Of a stretch of 64,000 nucleotides of DNA, positions 43,168-51,826 are shown one piece after another; the first letter of the stretch is position 1, and each line of letters begins with the position of its first letter. Source of the stretch: Nocardioidaceae bacterium (GTDB taxonomy: Bacteria > Actinomycetota > Actinomycetes > Propionibacteriales > Nocardioidaceae); the NCBI GenBank assembly GCA_017744365.1, contig JAGIBL010000002.1, forward strand, positions 434,001-498,000, written 5' to 3'. Under the pieces are notes generated by a model. It worked only from the letters and a program-made list of their open reading frames with translations, had not been told where the DNA came from and did no database searches. Position numbers and translations under genes: made by a program.

Positions 43168-44561
43168 CAGATGCTCCACCTCGGGCCCTCGGGAGTGTCC
43201 TCGATCTCGATGCCGGCCTCCGCGATGCGGTCGCGGATCGCGTCCGCGGCGGCGAAGTCCTTGGCCGCGCGGGCGGCCTGGCGCTGGTCGAGCAGCGCCC
43301 GGACCAGCACGTCGACGGCGTTGCTCAGGCCCTCGGCCGCACCGCTGCCGGCGGCCCAGTGCGGGTCGGCCGGGTCGAGGCCGAGCACCGCGAGCATCCG
43401 GCGCACGTTCGAGGCCGTCACCACCGCTCCGACGTCGCCCTCGGCGAGCTGCTTGTTGCCCTCGCGGACGGCGTTGTGGATCGCGGCCATCGCGGCGGGC
43501 GTGCCGAGGTCGTCGTCCATCGCCTCGGCGAACTCGGCCGGCAGCTCCCCGGACTCGGCGAAGCCACCGGCCCGCTCCAGGAAGTTCTCGATGCGCCGGT
43601 ACGACGTCGCCGCCTCGCCGAGCGCTTCGAAGGAGAACTCGACGGTGGACCGGTAGTGCGCGGCCACCATGTAGTAGCGCAGCTCGACGGGCCGGACCTG
43701 CTTGAGCACCTCGGGCACCACCAGCGAGTTCCCCAGCGACTTGCTCATCTTCTCGCCCGAGGTGGTGATCCAGGCGTTGTGCATCCAGTACGACGCGAAC
43801 GGGTGCCCCGCCGCGCGCGACTGGGCCTGCTCGTTCTCGTGGTGCGGGAAGCGCAGGTCGACGCCACCGCCGTGGATGTCGAAGGCCTCGCCCAGGTACT
43901 TGCCCGCCATCGCCGAGCACTCGATGTGCCAGCCCGGGCGGCCTCGGCCCCACGGGCTCGGCCAGCTCGCCGTCGCGGGCTCGGACTCGGGCTTCCAGCC
44001 CTTCCAGAGCGCGAAGTCGCGGGGGTCCTTCTTGCCGCGCGGGTCGGCGTCGGCGGCCGCCTCCATGTCGTCGACGTTCTGGTGGGTCAGCTCGCCGTAC
44101 GACGGCCACGACCGCACGTCGAAGTAGACGTCGCCGGAGCCGTCCCCGGCAGGGTAGGCATGGCCGCGCTCGATCAGGGCCTCGATGAGCTCGACCATCT
44201 CCGGGACGTGCCCGGTGGCGGCCGGCTCGTACGTCGGCGGCAGCACGTTGAGGGCGTCGTACGCCTTGTCCAGCTCACGCTTCATGTCGTAGGCCAGGTT
44301 GAACCAGGGACGGTTCTGCGCCGCGGACTTGAGGAGGATCTTGTCGTCGATGTCGGTGATGTTGCGGATGAACGTCACCTTCTCGCCGCGGGCGAGGAGC
44401 CAGCGGCGGAGCACGTCGAAGTTGACCGCCGAGCGGACGTGGCCGACGTGCGGCTCGCTCTGCACGGTCAGACCGCAGACGTAGATGCCGACCTCGCCCT
44501 CGCGCAGGGGCTGGAAGTCGCGCACCTCGCCGGTCGCGGTGTCGTAGAGCCTCAGAGTCAC
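43167..44561 (-). CDS. cysS: Cysteinyl-tRNA synthetase
   Basis: 464 aa from GTG. Zinc-binding Cys in IYVCGLTV, the HIGH-type motif in [31 protein letters not shown], and the KMSKS loop ([11 protein letters not shown]). It charges tRNA-Cys. It leads the cysS-rlmB-phosphoesterase run and is divergent from the C39-type peptidase gene. Confidence 0.97.
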   Translation of the reverse strand: MTLRLYDTATGEVRDFQPLREGEVGIYVCGLTVQSEPHVGHVRSAVNFDVLRRWLLARGEKVTFIRNITDIDDKILLKSAAQNRPWFNLAYDMKRELDKAYDALNVLPPTYEPAATGHVPEMVELIEALIERGHAYPAGDGSGDVYFDVRSWPSYGELTHQNVDDMEAAADADPRGKKDPRDFALWKGWKPESEPATASWPSPWGRGRPGWHIECSAMAGKYLGEAFDIHGGGVDLRFPHHENEQAQSRAAGHPFASYWMHNAWITTSGEKMSKSLGNSLVVPEVLKQVRPVELRYYMVAAHYRSTVEFSFEALGEAATSYRRIENFLERAGGFAESGELPAEFAEAMDDDLGTPAAMAAIHNAVREGNKQLAEGDVGAVVTASNVRRMLAVLGLDPADPHWAAGSGAAEGLSNAVDVLVRALLDQRQAARAAKDFAAADAIRDRIAEAGIEIEDTPEGPRWSI

Positions 44562-44634
44562 CGGAGGAGTCTATGGCGTCGACGCACCTGTGAAAATTGT
44601 CCGCTTCTGTGACTGGTGGGGTTACCGTACTCGG

Positions 44635-45936
44635 GTGCGCTTCCCCGCCCTCCGTCCCCGCATCGCCGCCCTCGTCTGGCACCCGCGGGTCGTCGTCTCG
44701 CTGGTCGCCCTGGTCGCGCTGGTGGTGCCGCTGGGCTTCCTCGCCGCGGGGCGTCGCGACCACCCCGAGACGCTCCGGCTGACCGCGGTGACCCCCGGAG
44801 TGCACACCTGGACCGGGTTCGACACCGACGCCGACCTGCGCCGCGGCCGATTCGCCGGGACCACGGCCTCCGCCGGCTCGCTGGTGCTCGCAGGCCGGCT
44901 CGGCACCCGCGTCTACGCCGGGCGCACCTACCAGGTCGGGTCGTGGTCCTCACCCTGGGTGAGCGGACCGTCGTTCTCGCAGCTGATCGGCTCGTGGAAC
45001 GCGACCACGCCCGCCGGCACCTGGGTGCAGCTGCTCGCGCAGGTGCGCGACACGGCCGGGCGGTCCAGCGGCTGGAAGGACCTGGGCCGCTGGTCGCTCT
45101 CCGACAGCGGGTTCCGACGGCGCAGCGCGGGCACACAGGCGGACGCGGTCGCGGCGGTCTCCACCGACACCCTGGTCGCTCGCCGGGGCGTGACGCTGAC
45201 CGCCTACCGGCTGACGGTCCGGCTGATGCGGCTGCCCGGGAGGACCGGTCCGGCGCTGCGCTCGGTGGGCGCCGTCGGCTCGCGGATGCCGATCGGCACG
45301 CCCGCGACGTCGGCGCCGGTGCAGCGCTCGGCGATCACGCTGCCGGTGCCGTCGTACTCGCAGATGACGCACCGCGGCCAGAACCCCGAGTACGGCGGCG
45401 GGGGCGAAGCCTGGTGCTCGCCGACCTCGCTGGCGATGATCCTGGGCTACTACGGCCGGCTGCCGTCGCCGTCGCAGTACGCCTGGGCACCGTACCAGCA
45501 GGCGTGGGTGAACCAGCTGGCCCGGGAGACCTACGACTACGCGTACGCCGGCGCGGGCAACTGGCCCTTCAACACCGCCGTCGGCGCCCGCCGGGCCGGC
45601 GAGGGCTTCGTCACCCGGCTGCCCAGCCTGCGTGCGGCCGAGCGGTTCGTGCGTGCGGGCATCCCGCTGGCGATCTCGGTCCGGTTCGGCCGCGGCCAGC
45701 TGGCCGGCGCCCCGATCTCCGCGACCCCCGGGCACCTGCTCGTCCTGGTCGGGTTCACCGCCACCGGCCGCCCGGTCGTCAACGACCCCGCCGCGAGCAC
45801 CGACGCCGGCGTCCGGCGCAGCTACGACCGGGCCCAGCTCGAGCAGGCCTGGCAGCGTTCGGGGGGCACCACCTACGTCGTCCGCGACCTCCGCCACCCG
45901 CTCCCGCCCCGCCCGGCGGGCCAGCGGGCCTGGTGA
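44635..45936 (+). CDS. Secreted/anchored C39-like cysteine peptidase
   Basis: 433 aa from GTG. One N-terminal membrane segment (VVVSLVALVALVVPLGFLAAG) is followed by a beta-rich region and a Peptidase_C39_2 domain at the C-terminus: VPSYSQMTHRG, GGEAWCSPTSLAMILGYYG (catalytic Cys), a helix pair, GHLLVLVGF (catalytic His) and VNDPAAS (Asp/Asn). It acts outside the membrane; its target is unknown. TACCGT (44623-44628) 6 bases before the GTG suggests a leaderless mRNA. Confidence 0.85.
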   Translation: MRFPALRPRIAALVWHPRVVVSLVALVALVVPLGFLAAGRRDHPETLRLTAVTPGVHTWTGFDTDADLRRGRFAGTTASAGSLVLAGRLGTRVYAGRTYQVGSWSSPWVSGPSFSQLIGSWNATTPAGTWVQLLAQVRDTAGRSSGWKDLGRWSLSDSGFRRRSAGTQADAVAAVSTDTLVARRGVTLTAYRLTVRLMRLPGRTGPALRSVGAVGSRMPIGTPATSAPVQRSAITLPVPSYSQMTHRGQNPEYGGGGEAWCSPTSLAMILGYYGRLPSPSQYAWAPYQQAWVNQLARETYDYAYAGAGNWPFNTAVGARRAGEGFVTRLPSLRAAERFVRAGIPLAISVRFGRGQLAGAPISATPGHLLVLVGFTATGRPVVNDPAASTDAGVRRSYDRAQLEQAWQRSGGTTYVVRDLRHPLPPRPAGQRAW

Positions 45937-45938
45937 CG

Positions 45939-46709
45939 CTAGGCCGTGTAGCCCCCGTCGACGTCCAGCTTCTGGCCCGAGACGAAGCCGGCGCGGTCGG
46001 AGGCGAGGAAGCAGACGGCCTCGGCGATGTCGACGGCCTGGCCGAAGCGGCGCAGCGGGATGTTCCCCCGGGTGATCTCGAGGGCGCGCTCGTCGAGCTC
46101 GCCGGAGGAGATCAGGGTGTCGGCCATCCCGTCGGTGAGCATCCCGGGACCGACCGCGTTCACCCGCACCCCGAAGCGGCCTTCCTCGACGGCGAGCCCG
46201 CGCACCAGCGCCTCGACGGCCGCCTTGGGCGCCGAGGACAGGCCGTCGCGGACCGGGAAGCGCGCGGTGGCGGCGGTGGTGACCGCGACGATGCTCCCCT
46301 GGCTCTCCCGCAGGGCCGGCAGGCTGGCGTGCGCGATCCTGAAGAAGGCGCCGGCGTCCCCCGCCAGCTGCTCCTCCAGCGACGACGGCGAGACCCGGCT
46401 GAGGTGCTGCATCGGGACGTGCGGCCCGGCGGCGTACACGAGGGTGTGCAGCCCGCCGTACGACGCGACGACCCGTTCCACGACCTCGGCGCACGAGGCG
46501 TCGTCACCGGTGTCCAGCGCCAGCGCCTCGCCGCGGACGCCGTACGCGACCGCCTCGTCGACGGCCTGGCGGGCCTTGGCCGCGCTCGACCGGTAGGAGG
46601 CGACGACCGCGCTGCCCCGCTCGCCGAGCATCCGCACGATCGCCCGGCCGATGCCGCCGCTGCCGCCGACCACCAGAGCCGCGCCGCTGCGGCCGGAGAA
46701 GTCACTCAT
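45939..46709 (-). CDS. SDR-family protein lacking the catalytic tyrosine
   Basis: 256 aa. The Rossmann motif VVGGSGGIGRAIV, the YAAGPHV region (NNAG equivalent) and a C-terminal FLASDRAGFVSGQKLDVDGGY are standard. At the catalytic site, however, the sequence is LSSAPKAAVEAL: the Lys is kept but the position of Tyr in YxxxK is Ser. An alternative catalysis or a binding-only role is possible. Its stop is 3 bases from the convergent peptidase gene. Confidence 0.82.
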   Translation of the reverse strand: MSDFSGRSGAALVVGGSGGIGRAIVRMLGERGSAVVASYRSSAAKARQAVDEAVAYGVRGEALALDTGDDASCAEVVERVVASYGGLHTLVYAAGPHVPMQHLSRVSPSSLEEQLAGDAGAFFRIAHASLPALRESQGSIVAVTTAATARFPVRDGLSSAPKAAVEALVRGLAVEEGRFGVRVNAVGPGMLTDGMADTLISSGELDERALEITRGNIPLRRFGQAVDIAEAVCFLASDRAGFVSGQKLDVDGGYTA

Positions 46710-46725
46710 GCGCGCAGCGTAGGGC

Positions 46726-48228
46726 TTAGCGGGCGTCGAACTGGATCGAGTGCCAGCCGGTGGCGCCGTTCGGGATGACGTCGGTCTGGACCGCGGTCTG
46801 GGTGTAGCCGCTCTTGTCGGTGGCCCGGACCACGAGCGTGTGCGGACCCGGATCGATGTCCACGTCCCCGGTCCACTGCACCCAGGTGTCCAGGCTCGGG
46901 ACCATGCCGAGCTTCGCGGTCTGCCAAGGCCCTCCGTCGAGCTGGTACTCGACCTTCTCGATGCCGGTGTGCTGGGCCCAGGCCACCCCGCCGACTCCGA
47001 CCATGCCGGCATCCACGTCGCTGCCGTCGCGGGGCACGTCGATCCGCGACTGGGTCTTGACCGGGCCGTGCTCGGACCAGCCGCGCTTGGTCCAGTAGGC
47101 GTCGATCTCGCTGAACCGGGAGACCTCCAGGTCGACCAGCCACTTGGTCGCCGAGACGTAGCCGTACAGCCCGGGCACCACCATCCGGACGGGGAACCCG
47201 TGCTCGATGGGCAGCGGGTCGCCGTTCATCTCCAGCGCCAGCATCGCGTTGCGGTCGTCGGTCAGCGCCGCCAGCGGGGTCCCGCAGGTCCAGCCGTCCT
47301 GCGAGGTCTGCAGCACCGCGTCCGCGCCGGCCAGCGGCTTGGCCTCGGCGAGCACCTCGCGGATCAGCACGCCGGCCCACCAGGCGTTGCCGATCAGGTC
47401 GCCGCCGACCTCGTTCGAGACGCAGCACAGCGTCACCCAGGCGCCGGTCTGCTTGCGCTTGACCAGGTTGTCGTAGGTCAGCACCAGCTCGTTCTCGACC
47501 AGGCCGTGCACCCGCAGCTTCCACTCGCTGGGGCGGATCAGCGGCGGCGCGAAGACGGTGTCGATCTCGTAGAAGTCGTCGTTCGGCGTCCGCCACGGCG
47601 GCAGGCCGTCGACCTTCACGTTCGCCCCGGCCGGGACCGCGCCGCGCTGGCCGGAGAGCCGGACCAGGTCGCGTGCCTGCTCGACGTCGCGACGGCGCTG
47701 GTTGCTGATCCGGCCGACGATGCCGGCACCGGCGACCGCGACCACGACGCCGCCGGCGCGCAGCAGGAAGTCGCGGCGGGCCAGGCCGTCGGAGGTGTCC
47801 GGGGCGAGCAGCGGCGCGGTCAGGAACCGGTTGACCACCACCCAGGTGATGAAGCCGACCGCGACCGCGAACGTCGAGCCGATGGTGGAGTCGTCGAGCC
47901 GTCGCACGGAGAGCAGCCCGATCACCGCGAGCACGACGTAGACGAGGTCCGCGACCAGGGGGCGGCGCCGCGCGAGGACCCCGGTCCAGGCGCACAGGGC
48001 GAGCAGCACGACCAGCGTGCCGGCGATGAGCAGCGGCTTGTCGTGGTCGCCGACGCGCTGGATCAGCCAGTGCGCGACCGGCCCGGGGGTCAGGTCGCGG
48101 ACGGCGCTGGCGACTGCCTCGACGGGCGGGTTGTCGGCACGCAGCAACCAGGCCGTCGCCTGGCTGGTGACGATGCCGGCCGCACCGGTGAGGGCACCGG
48201 CCAGCGCGAGTGAGGGCGTCCGAGGCAC
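46726..48228 (-). CDS. Membrane-anchored sulfite-oxidase-like molybdoenzyme
   Basis: 500 aa. About five N-terminal membrane helices precede a sulfite oxidase domain: PNDDFYEIDTVF, TLCCVSNEVGGDLIGNAWWAG (molybdenum-ligating Cys), DGWTCGTPL, FPVRMVVPGLYGY, then an Ig-like dimerisation domain ending WHSIQF. It would use a molybdopterin cofactor outside the membrane to oxidise sulfite or reduce a sulfoxide. The GTG start at 48228 has a close GGAGG, so the exact start is uncertain. No heme partner gene is adjacent. Confidence 0.88.
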   Translation of the reverse strand: MPRTPSLALAGALTGAAGIVTSQATAWLLRADNPPVEAVASAVRDLTPGPVAHWLIQRVGDHDKPLLIAGTLVVLLALCAWTGVLARRRPLVADLVYVVLAVIGLLSVRRLDDSTIGSTFAVAVGFITWVVVNRFLTAPLLAPDTSDGLARRDFLLRAGGVVVAVAGAGIVGRISNQRRRDVEQARDLVRLSGQRGAVPAGANVKVDGLPPWRTPNDDFYEIDTVFAPPLIRPSEWKLRVHGLVENELVLTYDNLVKRKQTGAWVTLCCVSNEVGGDLIGNAWWAGVLIREVLAEAKPLAGADAVLQTSQDGWTCGTPLAALTDDRNAMLALEMNGDPLPIEHGFPVRMVVPGLYGYVSATKWLVDLEVSRFSEIDAYWTKRGWSEHGPVKTQSRIDVPRDGSDVDAGMVGVGGVAWAQHTGIEKVEYQLDGGPWQTAKLGMVPSLDTWVQWTGDVDIDPGPHTLVVRATDKSGYTQTAVQTDVIPNGATGWHSIQFDAR

Positions 48229-48320
48229 CCCTCCATCGTGTCCTATCCGGCAACGTCGCGTCCCGGAAGAGGATGACGGCTCGGTGACGTGCCGGCGACG
48301 CACCCGGCATGATCGGGCGC

Positions 48321-48803
48321 ATGGATCTGCGCATCGGCATCGGCACCGACGTCCACCGGCTCGCGGCGGGGCGCCCGATGCGGATCGCCGGCCTGGACTG
48401 GCCCGACGACGTCGGACCCGAGGGCCACTCCGACGGGGACGTCGTGCTGCACGCGATCTGCGACGCGCTGCTCTCCGCGGCGGCGCTCGGCGACCTCGGC
48501 TCCAACTTCGGGACCTCGGACCCCCAGTGGGACGGCGCTCCCAGCGACGACCTGCTCGCCGAGACGCTGCGCCGGCTGGAGAAGGCCGGCTGGCGGGTCG
48601 GGAACGTGGCGGTCCAGCTGGTCGGCAACCGGCCCCGGATCGGCGAGCGCCGGGCCGAGGCGGAGGCCACCATCGGCGCGCGGCACGGGATCGACGTGTC
48701 CTTCACCGCGACGACCACCGACGGGCTCGGCCTGACCGGCCGCGGCGAGGGCATCGCGGCGATCGCGACGGCGCTGGTCGTGCGAGGCGCCGCAAGTACC
48801 TGA
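48321..48803 (+). CDS. ispF: 2-C-methyl-D-erythritol 2,4-cyclodiphosphate synthase
   Basis: 160 aa. IspF motifs are complete: [11 protein letters not shown] (zinc Asp and His), [26 protein letters not shown], and [18 protein letters not shown] at the end. It makes the cyclodiphosphate in the non-mevalonate isoprenoid pathway as a trimer. The ATG at 48321 matches the family N-terminus; an ATG 12 bases upstream is in frame. IspD is encoded just beyond an alpha/beta hydrolase on the same strand. Confidence 0.96.
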   Translation: MDLRIGIGTDVHRLAAGRPMRIAGLDWPDDVGPEGHSDGDVVLHAICDALLSAAALGDLGSNFGTSDPQWDGAPSDDLLAETLRRLEKAGWRVGNVAVQLVGNRPRIGERRAEAEATIGARHGIDVSFTATTTDGLGLTGRGEGIAAIATALVVRGAAST

Positions 48804-48822
48804 GACACGGTGTGTCAGATAC
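48796..48822. promoter_or_regulatory. Extended palindrome upstream of the alpha/beta hydrolase
   Basis: Core TGAGACACGGTGTGTCA (48801-48817) is flanked by GTAcC and GAtAC, giving a 27-bp near-perfect dyad of the form CTGA-n-ACAC-n-GTGT-n-TCAG. It includes the ispF stop codon and ends 48 bases before the hydrolase ATG. The shape is typical of TetR-family operators. Confidence 0.7.
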
Positions 48823-48870
48823 TTCACAAACGCACGCCGTCCGGCGGGTGAGCGTGCACACTCAGAAGCC

Positions 48871-49740
48871 ATGAAGACCTTCGACGGCCTGAGCCTCGAC
48901 GTCCGCACCTCCGGGCCGCAGGACGCCCCGCTGACGGTGCTGCTGGCGCACTGCTGGACGCTGAACCAGGCCGACTGGAGCTACCAGGTCCGCGACCTGC
49001 AGCGCGAGTTCGGGCACGGCATCCGGATCGTCACCTGGGACCACCGCGGCCACGGCGCCTCGCAGGAGTCGCCCAAGGCGGACTGCACCGTCGCCAACCT
49101 GGCCCGGGACATGGCCGACGTCATCGAGCAGCACGCCGCCCCCGGACCGCTGGTGCTGGCCGGCCACTCCATCGGCGGGATGACGATCATGGCGCTGGCC
49201 GAGCAGCGCCCGGAGATCTTCGAGCGCGTCGTCGGCGTCGCGCTGGTGGCGACCTCCTCGGGCCGGCTGGACACGGTCACGCTGGGCCTGCCGGAGATGG
49301 GCCCGTTCCTGCGCCGGCAGATCCCGCGGGTGCTGGCCTTCCGGTCCCGGACCCTGACCAAGCGCGCCCGCCGTCGCGCGCCGATCATCGAGCGCCGGAT
49401 CGTGCGGAACTTCCTCTTCGGCCGCCCGATGCGCCTGGTGGACGCGGCCCTGACGGTCGAGGGCATCATCAACTCCCCCGCGGCCACGATGGTCGGCTTC
49501 TACGAGAACTGCATGGAGCACGAGCGCACCGCGGCGCTCAAGGTGCTCGACGGCATCCCCACCCAGGTGCTCGTCGGCACCCGCGACGTGCTCACCCCGC
49601 CCGAGCACGCGCGCCGGATCGCCGACGCCGTCGAGGGTGCCGTGCTCACCGTCATCCCCGAGGCCGGGCACATGCTGCCGCTGGAGCGCGACGAGATCGT
49701 CTCGGCCACCCTGGTCCGCCTGGTCCGCCCGCACCTGTGA
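48871..49740 (+). CDS. Alpha/beta hydrolase
   Basis: 289 aa. Oxyanion strand VLLAHCWTLNQADWSYQ, WDHRGHGAS, nucleophile elbow LAGHSIGGMTIM, acid Asp in LVGTRDVLTPPEHA, and His in PEAGHMLPLER. It is a cytoplasmic ester- or lactone-type hydrolase with unknown substrate. It is placed between ispF and ispD, which overlaps its stop (GTGA). The strong palindrome upstream suggests it has its own repressed promoter. Confidence 0.85.
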   Translation: MKTFDGLSLDVRTSGPQDAPLTVLLAHCWTLNQADWSYQVRDLQREFGHGIRIVTWDHRGHGASQESPKADCTVANLARDMADVIEQHAAPGPLVLAGHSIGGMTIMALAEQRPEIFERVVGVALVATSSGRLDTVTLGLPEMGPFLRRQIPRVLAFRSRTLTKRARRRAPIIERRIVRNFLFGRPMRLVDAALTVEGIINSPAATMVGFYENCMEHERTAALKVLDGIPTQVLVGTRDVLTPPEHARRIADAVEGAVLTVIPEAGHMLPLERDEIVSATLVRLVRPHL

Positions 49741-50438
49741 TCCTGGACGGCGTGAACGCCGCGATCGTCCTGCTCGCCGCCGGCGCCGGCCGCCGGGTCG
49801 GTGCCGAGACCAACAAGGTGCTGCTGCCGCTCGACGGCGTGCCGGTGCTGGTGCACAGCGTGCGTACGGCGCTCGCGGTGCCGGGCGTGCACCGGATCGT
49901 GGTGGTGGTCCGGCCCGAGGACCGCGACGAGGTCGCCGCCGCGCTCGCGCCGCACCTGGGCAGCCACGACGTCTGGCTCATCGACGGCGGCGCCGAGCGG
50001 CACGACTCCGAGGACAACGCCCTGCAGGCGCTGCGCGGTGACATCGAGTCCGGCGAGATCGCGGTCGTCGCCATCCACGACGCCGCCCGCCCGCTGGCCA
50101 GCAGCGCGCTCTTCGAGCAGGCACTCGCGGTCGCGGGCCGTGACGGCGGCGCGGTCCCGGTGGTGCCGGCCTCGGGGCTCTCCCGTCGCGACGGCTCGGC
50201 GGCGCCCGGCGACCTGGTCGCGGTGCAGACCCCGCAGGCCTTCGCGGCCGGCCCCCTCCTGCACGCGTACGACGCCGCCCGCGACGTCTCGTTCGCCGGG
50301 ACGGACACCGCCTCGTTCCTGGAGCGCTTCACCGACGCGACCATCACGGCGATCGCCGGCGAGGCCGCGAACATCAAGGTGACCTATCCCGAGGACCTGG
50401 CGCTGGCTGAGAACCTCATCCGGACTGCGACCGGCTGA
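49737..50438 (+). CDS. ispD: 2-C-methyl-D-erythritol 4-phosphate cytidylyltransferase
   Basis: 233 aa from GTG. Nucleotide-binding loop VLLAAGAGRRVGAETNKVLLPLDGVPVLVHSV, VVAIHDAARPLAS, VAVQTPQAF and IKVTYPEDLALAENLI. It transfers CMP to methylerythritol phosphate, upstream of IspF in the pathway. The GTDTASFLE segment matches the family (TDDAsLlE). It is coupled to the preceding hydrolase, and its 3' end overlaps a degenerate IspD-like gene on the other strand by 23 bases. Confidence 0.93.
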   Translation: MILDGVNAAIVLLAAGAGRRVGAETNKVLLPLDGVPVLVHSVRTALAVPGVHRIVVVVRPEDRDEVAAALAPHLGSHDVWLIDGGAERHDSEDNALQALRGDIESGEIAVVAIHDAARPLASSALFEQALAVAGRDGGAVPVVPASGLSRRDGSAAPGDLVAVQTPQAFAAGPLLHAYDAARDVSFAGTDTASFLERFTDATITAIAGEAANIKVTYPEDLALAENLIRTATG

Positions 50439-50979
50439 GCGCCTCCAGCACGGCCAGCTCCTCGAGGTCGTGGACCCGCCGCGCCAGCGCCGGTGCCTCG
50501 AGCCACTCGATCTCGGCGCGGGTGGCCAGATCGCCTACCAGGACAGGGAATTCTCCCGCGTCGAGGACTTCGAGCCCGGCGAGGACGGGGCCCGGGACGA
50601 CCACCGGCGAGACCACCGTGCGCAGCCCGGCCCGGTCCACGGTCTCCCCGAGCCGGTCACCGGTGCGCCCCTTGATCGTGTCGGTCACCTCGCGGAACGC
50701 GACGACCACGCGGCCGGTCTCGCGGGCACGGGCGGCGGCCTCCGCGAGGAAGCCCGCCGGCGTCAGCGGGCAGAGCGGGTCGTGCAGCAGCAGGTCGCGC
50801 CCGGACCGTCGTACGGCGTCGAACGGGACCGAGGCGTCGTACAGCTGGCAGCCGGCCTCGCCCACCGCCCAGGACGCCGCGGCCACCAGGGACTCCCCGT
50901 GCACCAGCGCGAACGGCAGCGAGCCGCGGCCCTCGACGGGCACCCAGGCCAGCGGGGGATCCTGCTCCTCGTCGAACAC
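50416..50979 (-). CDS. Degenerate IspD-like protein
   Basis: 187 aa from GTG. It keeps IspD-like landmarks: LLLHDPLCPLTPAGFLAEA (compare HDAARPL), VVAFREVTDTIKGRTGDRLGETVDRAGLRTVVSPVVVPGPVL (compare PVTDTIK...TVDR..LRAVQTPQ), but the CTP-binding N-terminal glycine loop is missing and the TPQ is lost. It is therefore unlikely to be a cytidylyltransferase; it could be a regulatory or scaffold paralog. It is antiparallel to true ispD and overlaps its end. Confidence 0.72.
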   Translation of the reverse strand: MFDEEQDPPLAWVPVEGRGSLPFALVHGESLVAAASWAVGEAGCQLYDASVPFDAVRRSGRDLLLHDPLCPLTPAGFLAEAAARARETGRVVVAFREVTDTIKGRTGDRLGETVDRAGLRTVVSPVVVPGPVLAGLEVLDAGEFPVLVGDLATRAEIEWLEAPALARRVHDLEELAVLEALSRSQSG

Positions 50980-50994
50980 GCGCCCAGCAAAGCA

Positions 50995-51027
50995 GAACGC
51001 CCCCGACCGCGAAGGTCGGGGGCGTTC
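50995..51027 (-). terminator. Intrinsic terminator after carD
   Basis: A perfect 14-bp stem (50995-51008 with 51014-51027, GAACGCCCCCGACC type) has a five-base loop. On the minus strand it is followed by TGCTTTGCT. It separates carD from the downstream IspD-like gene. Confidence 0.85.
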
Positions 51028-51150
51028 ACGTGTTGCTTCAGAACCTGAGTGCCTCAGGTGCGTGGCTGGCAAGGCGGAGGAGGGAAGGCGTCCTTCAGCG
51101 GAGCGGGACGTCGACCGACGACAACGCGGCCAGGCGCGTGCCTGAGGTGC

Positions 51151-51636
51151 TCAGGAGGCCAGGACCTCGTCGAGGATGGCTTCCGCCTTGTCCTCGTTGG
51201 TGTGCTCGGCCAGGGCCAGCTCGGAGACGAGGATCTGGCGCGCCTTGGCCAGCATCCGCTTCTCACCGGCCGAGAGGCCACGGTCACGCTCGCGGCGCCA
51301 CAGGTCGCGGACGACCTCGGCCACCTTCATCACGTCACCGGAGTGGAGCTTCTCGAGGTTCGCCTTGTAACGGCGCGACCAGTTGGTCGGCTCGTCGGGA
51401 ACGATCGCCCGGAGAACGTCGAAGACCCGGTCCAGGCCTTCCTTGTCGACCACGTCGCGGACCCCGACCAGGTCGAGGTTGCACGCCGGAACCCGCACGA
51501 CCAGGTCCTGCTGAGCCACGATGCGGAGGACCAGGTACTGCTTCTCCTCGCCCTTGATGGTCCGCATCTCGATGTCCTCGATGACAGCGGCCCCGTGATT
51601 TGGATAAACAACCGTTTCGCCGACGGTGAAAGTCAT
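51151..51636 (-). CDS. carD: CarD RNA-polymerase-binding transcription factor
   Basis: 161 aa. The N-terminal RNAP-interaction domain ([37 protein letters not shown]) is followed by the helical DNA-binding domain with the conserved Trp region ([43 protein letters not shown]). CarD stabilises open promoter complexes, notably at rRNA genes. ATG at 51636 is preferred over a TTG two codons upstream. In many actinobacteria carD heads the ispD-ispF operon; here it points the other way. Confidence 0.96.
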   Translation of the reverse strand: MTFTVGETVVYPNHGAAVIEDIEMRTIKGEEKQYLVLRIVAQQDLVVRVPACNLDLVGVRDVVDKEGLDRVFDVLRAIVPDEPTNWSRRYKANLEKLHSGDVMKVAEVVRDLWRRERDRGLSAGEKRMLAKARQILVSELALAEHTNEDKAEAILDEVLAS

Positions 51637-51826
51637 GTGCAAAGAACCCCTTTCGAGTGACTAGTCTAACACGTCGTTCCGCGCGCCGATTTCGCGTTTG
51701 CGCAGGTCAGGGCACTAGTGAAGGCTTGACAGAACCCTCGTCCATATGCGTCCTGATGCGTCTCGATGTTCGCCGTACCGCGTCGATTCCTCCCCCGCCG
51801 GCGTCCGCAATGGGTAGGTTTCGCCC

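Noticed and set aside
51045..51061. ACCTGAGTGCCTCAGGT dyad as operator
   Set aside because: It lies downstream of carD between its stop and terminator, with a similar CCTGAG/CTCAGG dyad at the stop; no promoter to regulate is apparent there.
51729..51760. TTGACA promoter for the UbiA gene
   Set aside because: No -10 box at suitable spacing; the TAGGTT box 6 bases before the ATG explains the start better.
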